47,559 bases of DNA from Sediminibacterium sp. UBA657. Lineage in GTDB: Bacteria > Bacteroidota > Bacteroidia > Chitinophagales > Chitinophagaceae. The notes below the pieces were generated by a model, which searched no databases, was not told the origin of the DNA, and saw nothing but the letters and a program-made list of their open reading frames with translations. The stretch lies in contig DBOB01000026.1 of NCBI GenBank assembly GCA_002299885.1, forward strand, positions 1 through 47,559, in the 5' to 3' direction. Shown here one piece after another: positions 43,074 to 47,559 of the stretch (positions are counted from its first letter, which is position 1; every line of letters starts with the position of its first letter). The translations under genes and the position numbers were made by a program.

Positions 43074-44891
43074 ATGAAGAAATTTTTTCGCATAGTAAGT
43101 TATATCAGAGAATACAAGACCTATATGGGCTGGTACGGTCTATTTATCTTGTTATCCATCATTTTTAGCTTGTTCTCGTTAGGGATGCTCACCCCATTTC
43201 TTGACCTTATTTTTGGGAACAATGCTTTTGCAAGTTTGGCGCCTGTATCTGTAACAGATAGTGCAAACCTTAAAGACCTTATTTACCAATTTTTACAAGA
43301 CATCATCAAAACAAGTGGTAAAGAATATGCATTAGGATGGATTTGCCTTTTCATTATTGTTTCTATCTTTTTCAAGAATTTATTTTTATACCTCGCATTT
43401 TATTTTTTAGCACCTATTCGTAATATGGTGACAAAGAAATATTCAAAGCTCTTATATGATAAGATTTTGCAATTGCCTGTAGGCTTTTTTACAGAGAAAA
43501 GAAAAGGAGATATTTTAAGTAGAGCTTCTAATGATATTGCAGAATTGGAAAGCTCTGTAATTAGTGCATTAGAGGGTTTAATCAAAGAACCATTGACCAT
43601 TATTGGTATTTTAATTTTCTTATTCTTAATCAGTGCTAAGCTCACATTATTTGTTTTTATTTTATTACCATTAGCTGGATTTATAGTAGGCCGTATAGGT
43701 CGCAGTTTAAAAAAACATACCAATAAAGCACAAGTTAAATGGGGTGAGATATTAAGTCAGATGGAAGAAACTTTATCTGGATTAAGAATCATCAAAGCAT
43801 TTAACGCAGAAGGAAAAGTTAAAGGACAGTTTTATGGATTGGTAGAAGACATTTTTACTTTAAAGAATCGAATTTTATACCGACGTGATTTAGCCTCTCC
43901 TGTTTCAGAATTTTTAGGGGTGACTATTTTAAGTGGCGTGCTTTGGTTTGGGGGTAAGCTTGTTTTAAATGGCGATATTTTATCTCCAGGCTCATTCATT
44001 ACTTATGTGGCGTTGTTTTCGCAAATCATTAACCCAGCAAAAGCCTTGTCCCAAGCAGTTTACAACGTGAACAGAGGTACGGCTACTCTAGATAGATTGA
44101 ATGAAATATTAGAAGCTCCAAATACGGTAGAAGAAGTAGCAAATCCAATTTTGATTGCAGGATTTGAAGATAGTATCCATTTTGATAATGTAGGATTTGC
44201 TTACCAGGATGCAAGCATTTTGAATGGCATCAATTTAAATATCAAAAAAGGAACATCAGTTGCTTTGGTGGGTTCATCTGGTGCAGGAAAAAGCACACTC
44301 GCAGATTTAGTACCAAGATTCCATGATGTGTCTTCTGGCAATTTATACATTGACGGAAAAAATATCAAGGACTATAGCCTTCATAGCTTAAGACAATTGA
44401 TTAGCATTGTTACGCAGGAGCCAATATTATTCAATGATACTATTGCAGCGAATATTGCATTGGGGAAGCCAGAAGCAACGATGGAAGAAATTATTGCAGC
44501 AGCAAAAATTGCCAATGCTTATGATTTTATTATAAAAAAGGATGGCGGTTTTGAATCTATCATTGGAGACAGAGGTAGTAAACTAAGTGGTGGTGAGCGT
44601 CAACGTTTAACCATTGCAAGAGCAGTGCTTAAAAATCCTCCTATTTTAATTTTAGACGAAGCCACATCGGCTTTAGATACAGAGAGTGAAAGATTGGTGC
44701 AAGACGCAATAAATAATATGATGCAAAACAGAACTTCTATTGTGATTGCACATAGATTATCAACTATCCGCCACGCAGACGAAATCATCGTCTTACAAAA
44801 AGGGGAAATCGTAGAACGCGGCAACCACGAAACCTTACTGGCACAAGGCGGTTACTACAAGAAATTAATTGAGATGCAGGAAGTGAAATAA
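43074..44891 (+). CDS. MsbA-like ABC exporter (fused permease/ATPase)
   Basis: A 605-residue half-transporter with six helices (about residues 15-335) and an ATPase domain (about 360-600): Walker A GSSGAGKS with Lys406, Q-loop VTQEPILFND, signature LSGGERQR (about 505), Walker B PILILDEATSALD and the H-loop AHRLSTIRHAD. It resembles MsbA-type lipid or lipopolysaccharide flippases, but the substrate is not proven. ATG 43074 is chosen because the sequence before it is not family-like. A strong terminator follows directly. Confidence 0.9.
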   Translation: MKKFFRIVSYIREYKTYMGWYGLFILLSIIFSLFSLGMLTPFLDLIFGNNAFASLAPVSVTDSANLKDLIYQFLQDIIKTSGKEYALGWICLFIIVSIFFKNLFLYLAFYFLAPIRNMVTKKYSKLLYDKILQLPVGFFTEKRKGDILSRASNDIAELESSVISALEGLIKEPLTIIGILIFLFLISAKLTLFVFILLPLAGFIVGRIGRSLKKHTNKAQVKWGEILSQMEETLSGLRIIKAFNAEGKVKGQFYGLVEDIFTLKNRILYRRDLASPVSEFLGVTILSGVLWFGGKLVLNGDILSPGSFITYVALFSQIINPAKALSQAVYNVNRGTATLDRLNEILEAPNTVEEVANPILIAGFEDSIHFDNVGFAYQDASILNGINLNIKKGTSVALVGSSGAGKSTLADLVPRFHDVSSGNLYIDGKNIKDYSLHSLRQLISIVTQEPILFNDTIAANIALGKPEATMEEIIAAAKIANAYDFIIKKDGGFESIIGDRGSKLSGGERQRLTIARAVLKNPPILILDEATSALDTESERLVQDAINNMMQNRTSIVIAHRLSTIRHADEIIVLQKGEIVERGNHETLLAQGGYYKKLIEMQEVK

Positions 44892-44918
44892 AAAACCCGA
44901 TCGATGATCGGGTTTTTT
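44891..44918. terminator. Bidirectional terminator after the MsbA-like gene
   Basis: CCCGATC-GAT-GATCGGG (44896-44902 with 44906-44912), flanked by five A and six T. It begins within the stop codon of the exporter gene and could also end the dksA-like transcript, 39 bases away. Confidence 0.88.
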
Positions 44919-44956
44919 AATAGGTCTATTTAAGTTCAAACTATTTGCTTGAAATA

Positions 44957-45994
44957 TTATTGATCGCTGCTATTTTTTACGTAACCTAGTTTTGCTTCTA
45001 AGCTTAAAGTAGCATGAGGCACCGCACGTAAACGCGCTTTGTCAATCAAGCGACCTGTTACTCTACAAATACCATAAGTTTTATTTTCGATACGCATTAA
45101 CGCTTTCTCTAAATGGTCAATGAATGTGATCTGACGGCTAGCCATTTGACCCATTTGCTCTCTTTCCATGCTAACACTTCCATCTTCCATAGTCATGTAT
45201 CTTGCATCATCATTGTCACCACCCATTTCGTCTTTACGTGTGATCAATCCTTGTAAATAAACAAGTTCTTTTTTTGCAGCTTCTAATTTCTTTGAAATTA
45301 AATCTCTGAACTCAGCTAATTCTGCATCTGAATATTTTACTAAAGTCTCTGTAGATCTTTCTACTTCTTTTCTTTTTTCCATTGGAACATAACCTGGTTG
45401 ATAAGGAACACTACTCTTTGCATTGATCTTTGGAACTTTAATGTCCTTGATTGGTTCTGCTGCTTTACGCACTGGCTTTACCGGTGGTGTAGGAATAACA
45501 GGAACTGGTTTTGCAGGAGGTACATATTTCTCAACTGGCTTTGCAGCCACCACTGGTTTAACTGGTGCTTTTGATACCGGCTTCGCTAGTGCTTTTGCAG
45601 GTGCCGCTTTTTTAGCTGGTACTGCTTTTACAGGAGCAACTTTTTTTGCAGGTACTGCCTTTTTTACAGGAACCGCTTTTTTAGCTGGAACCACTTTCTT
45701 AGCTGGCGCAACTTTTTTAGCAGGTGCTGCTTTTTTAGCTGGTGCAGCCTTTTTTACAGGAACCACTTTTTTAGCAGGTGCAGCCTTTTTTGCAGGAGCC
45801 GCTTTTTTAGCTGGTGCTGCTTTTTTAGCTGGAACTACTTTTTTTACCGGTGCAGCCTTTTTTGCAGGAGCCGCTTTTTTTACTGGCGCTGCTTTTTTAG
45901 CTGGCGCTGCCTTTTTTGCAGGAGCCGCTTTTTTTGCAGGCACTGCTTTTTTAGCTGGAGCCGCTTTTTTAGGTGCTGGTTTTTTTGTAGCCAT
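44957..45994 (-). CDS. DksA/TraR-like protein with histone-H1-like Lys/Ala/Pro tail
   Basis: A 345-residue protein. Residues 9-133 are about 21 units of KKAAPA type (Lys-Lys-x-x-Pro), then a Pro/Ala/Lys linker to about 195, then a DksA/TraR-type domain (about 205-345): helical coiled coil (SDAELAEFRDLISKKLEAAKKELVYLQGL) and the C-terminal YGICRVTGRLIDKARLRAVPHATLSLEAK. The zinc finger of DksA normally has four Cys; only Cys310 remains. Clade homologs of the DksA domain are common and may bind RNA polymerase; the tail resembles bacterial H1-like proteins and probably binds DNA. Two bases downstream of ileS, so co-translated. Confidence 0.85.
   Translation of the reverse strand: MATKKPAPKKAAPAKKAVPAKKAAPAKKAAPAKKAAPVKKAAPAKKAAPVKKVVPAKKAAPAKKAAPAKKAAPAKKVVPVKKAAPAKKAAPAKKVAPAKKVVPAKKAVPVKKAVPAKKVAPVKAVPAKKAAPAKALAKPVSKAPVKPVVAAKPVEKYVPPAKPVPVIPTPPVKPVRKAAEPIKDIKVPKINAKSSVPYQPGYVPMEKRKEVERSTETLVKYSDAELAEFRDLISKKLEAAKKELVYLQGLITRKDEMGGDNDDARYMTMEDGSVSMEREQMGQMASRQITFIDHLEKALMRIENKTYGICRVTGRLIDKARLRAVPHATLSLEAKLGYVKNSSDQ
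45596..45970 (-). repeat. 18-bp tandem repeat encoding KKAAPA units
   Basis: About 21 tandem units, 18 bp each with one 15-bp unit, encoding Lys-Lys-(Ala/Val)-(Ala/Val)-Pro-(Ala/Val). Most units carry a run of six or more A on the coding strand. The repeat is nearly continuous and likely to vary in copy number. Confidence 0.9.
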
Positions 45995-45996
45995 AA

Positions 45997-47559
45997 TTAT
46001 CCTTTTTGTCTAACTAAAATCTTTAGTTTTTGGTCATTTATTTCGATATCGACGCCTTCTTCAAGGCTAGACACCCAATCAATTTGGGTCGCTAATATTT
46101 CGCGGCAAATATACTCTGAAAATTCATTAATAGACTCTTTCAAGTTCTGGTTATCCACAATTTGGAGTAAAATCTTGTCTGTGAGCTCAAAATTGGCCTC
46201 TTTTCGGATGTTTTGGACCCTATTTACCAATTCTCGAGCATGTCCTTCCTTTAAAAGGGCTTCAGAAAGGCTAATGTCCAATGCTACGGTTAAATTGCCC
46301 TTAACAGCCACACTCCAACCCGGAATATCCTCTGCAATAATGTCTAATTCATTGATTAACAACATAATAGGAGAATCTTCCACCAATATGGTAAGGGTTC
46401 CGGTGCGCTCCAACTCAGAAATTTCGTTTTGGCTTAAAGCTGCGATGACTGCCGAAGCTTGTTTCATCTTTGTGCCCAATTTCGCACCCAATAATTTAAA
46501 ATTAGGTTTAAGCTTCTTGCTTATCACCCCCTCCGTCTCTGTGATATAATTGATCTCCTTCACATTCACCTCGGCAAGAATCAATTCTTCCATTTGTTCA
46601 ATGGCCAATTTCATAGCAGGGTCTAAAACTGGTATCAATATTTTTTGTAATGGCTGACGAACTTTGATATTCACTTTTTTACGAATAGATAAAACCAAAG
46701 AACAAATATCTTGTGCCAACTGCATTCTTGTTTCTAAAGCTGCGTCCATTTTAGATGGATCTGCTTTTGGAAAATCAATATGATGAATGGATGTTGCGTC
46801 GAATCTTTTTGTAAGGCCATTTAAATTTCTGAACAATTGATCACAGAAGAATGGTGCAATTGGCGCCATTAATCTTGCAATGGTTTCGATACATTCATAC
46901 AATGTTTGGTAAGCAGCAATTTTATCTTCACTATATGTGCCTTTCCAGAATCTTCTTCTACATAAACGCACATACCAGTTACTCAAATGCTCGTCCACAA
47001 ATGTCTCAATGGCACGTCCAGCAATGGTTGGCTCAAAGTCATCCATCGCCACAGTCACAGTTTGCACTAAACTATTCAAAGAAGAAATTACCCAACGGTC
47101 AATCTCTGGACGATCTTTTACAGGGATATAAGCCTGTTCAAATTTGAATCCATCCACATTGGCATACAATATAAAAAACTGATAGGTATTGTACAATGTG
47201 CCAAAGAATTTTCTTTGTACTTCTTGAATACCAGATAAATCAAATTTTAAATTATCCCAAGGAGAGGCGTTGGTGACCAAATACCATCTTGTCGCATCTG
47301 CACCGTAAGTCTCTAAGGTCTCAAATGGATTCACCACATTTCCTAAACGCTTACTCATTTTGTTGCCATTCTTATCCAAAACCAAGCCATTACTCACCAC
47401 AGCTTTATATGCCACCTTATCAAAAAGCAATACACCCAATGCATGTAATGTATAGAACCAACCTCTAGTTTGGTCTACTCCTTCCGCAATAAAATCTGCA
47501 GGGAATGCCAATCCTTTTTCTACTAAGTCTTTGTTCTCAAATGGGTAATGCCACTGTGC
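45997..47559 (-). CDS. ileS: Isoleucyl-tRNA synthetase, C-terminal part (truncated by the window edge)
   Basis: Class I synthetase; only the last 520 or so residues are in the window, and the frame stays open to base 47559 (QWHYPFENKDLVEKGLAFPADF). Visible are GVDQTRGWFYTLHALG, the catalytic KMSKR in NGNKMSKRLGNVVNP, the anticodon-binding helical domain (WVISSLNSLVQTV, HLSNWYVRLCRRRFWKG) and the C-terminal domain with HARELVNRVQNIRKEANFELTDKI, typical of the eukaryote-like long IleS of Bacteroidota. The stop is 2 bases before the DksA-like start. The usual further partner lspA is not present downstream. Confidence 0.96.
   Translation of the reverse strand, partial: AQWHYPFENKDLVEKGLAFPADFIAEGVDQTRGWFYTLHALGVLLFDKVAYKAVVSNGLVLDKNGNKMSKRLGNVVNPFETLETYGADATRWYLVTNASPWDNLKFDLSGIQEVQRKFFGTLYNTYQFFILYANVDGFKFEQAYIPVKDRPEIDRWVISSLNSLVQTVTVAMDDFEPTIAGRAIETFVDEHLSNWYVRLCRRRFWKGTYSEDKIAAYQTLYECIETIARLMAPIAPFFCDQLFRNLNGLTKRFDATSIHHIDFPKADPSKMDAALETRMQLAQDICSLVLSIRKKVNIKVRQPLQKILIPVLDPAMKLAIEQMEELILAEVNVKEINYITETEGVISKKLKPNFKLLGAKLGTKMKQASAVIAALSQNEISELERTGTLTILVEDSPIMLLINELDIIAEDIPGWSVAVKGNLTVALDISLSEALLKEGHARELVNRVQNIRKEANFELTDKILLQIVDNQNLKESINEFSEYICREILATQIDWVSSLEEGVDIEINDQKLKILVRQKG

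Noticed and set aside
45423..46013. A 196-codon open frame on the plus strand rich in Phe/Ala/Gly/Thr
   Set aside because: It is the complement of the Lys/Ala/Pro repeat; the repeat's base bias removes stops. The real gene is on the minus strand.
46151..46159. A perfect DnaA box TTATCCACA
   Set aside because: It is inside ileS coding sequence and single; one such match in a window this long is not surprising.
1..47559. tRNA or rRNA genes, CRISPR arrays, insertion sequences, toxin-antitoxin or phage-defence genes
   Set aside because: None was recognised on reading either strand; the intergenic gaps are short. A tRNA scan and a repeat search would settle this.

Overview
The window is an AT-rich stretch of chromosome from a member of the Bacteroidota, most likely a Chitinophagaceae-type organism. 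The evidence is clade-typical gene content (DUF3467, DUF4293, DUF4105, a PcrB-type GGGP synthase, an OmpA/PD40/TPR envelope protein, a DksA-like protein without zinc ligands, a split transketolase). Promoters also fit the Bacteroidota pattern TTTG-N19/20-TAnnTTTG, and starts lack clear Shine-Dalgarno sequences. Genes are dense: 40 protein genes, no intergenic gap above 300 bases, and no rRNA, tRNA, CRISPR array, insertion sequence or prophage gene that I could recognise. It reads as a core chromosomal region rather than an island.

Layout. 1-3.7 kb: prs, radC, a DUF3467 protein, folD, queE. 3.8-11.2 kb: a PorE-like OmpA protein, dprA, guaB, a DUF4105 membrane protein, an alpha/beta hydrolase and a short-chain dehydrogenase. 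11.2-17.4 kb: a sugar-phosphate nucleotidyltransferase, glyA, a DUF4293 protein, an orphan BlaI-type repressor with a double operator, and uvrA. 17.6-25 kb: an ECF sigma factor, a DsbD-type reductase with a separate DsbD-alpha protein, purQ, a polytopic membrane protein, a secreted protein with a Gly/Trp-rich segment, and an S66 carboxypeptidase. 25-33 kb: metG, a gluconate-dehydrogenase-subunit-3/GMC oxidoreductase pair, and a B12-dependent ribonucleotide reductase. 33-43 kb: pcrB, a LytS/LytR-type two-component pair, dxs, scpA, an EamA transporter, frr, the N-terminal half of a transketolase, a LolC/E-type permease and rbfA. 43-47.6 kb: an MsbA-type exporter, a lysine/alanine/proline-repeat DksA-like protein, and ileS running off the right edge.

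Functionally the region covers nucleotide supply (prs, guaB, purQ, folD, glyA, nrdJ), translation (metG, ileS, frr, rbfA), DNA maintenance (radC, dprA, uvrA, scpA), isoprenoid and lipid precursors (dxs, pcrB) and envelope biogenesis. I see no obviously new multi-gene system. The most unusual items are: (1) the histone-H1-like tail fused to a zinc-less DksA domain, encoded by an 18-bp tandem repeat; (2) a DsbD whose alpha domain has lost its cysteines, next to a free alpha domain that keeps them; (3) a BlaI repressor gene whose two identical operators occupy the promoter spacer and start site, with no sensor gene; (4) -7 boxes 3-6 bases from the start codon at several genes, implying leaderless mRNAs; (5) a secreted protein with a dense Gly/Trp segment.
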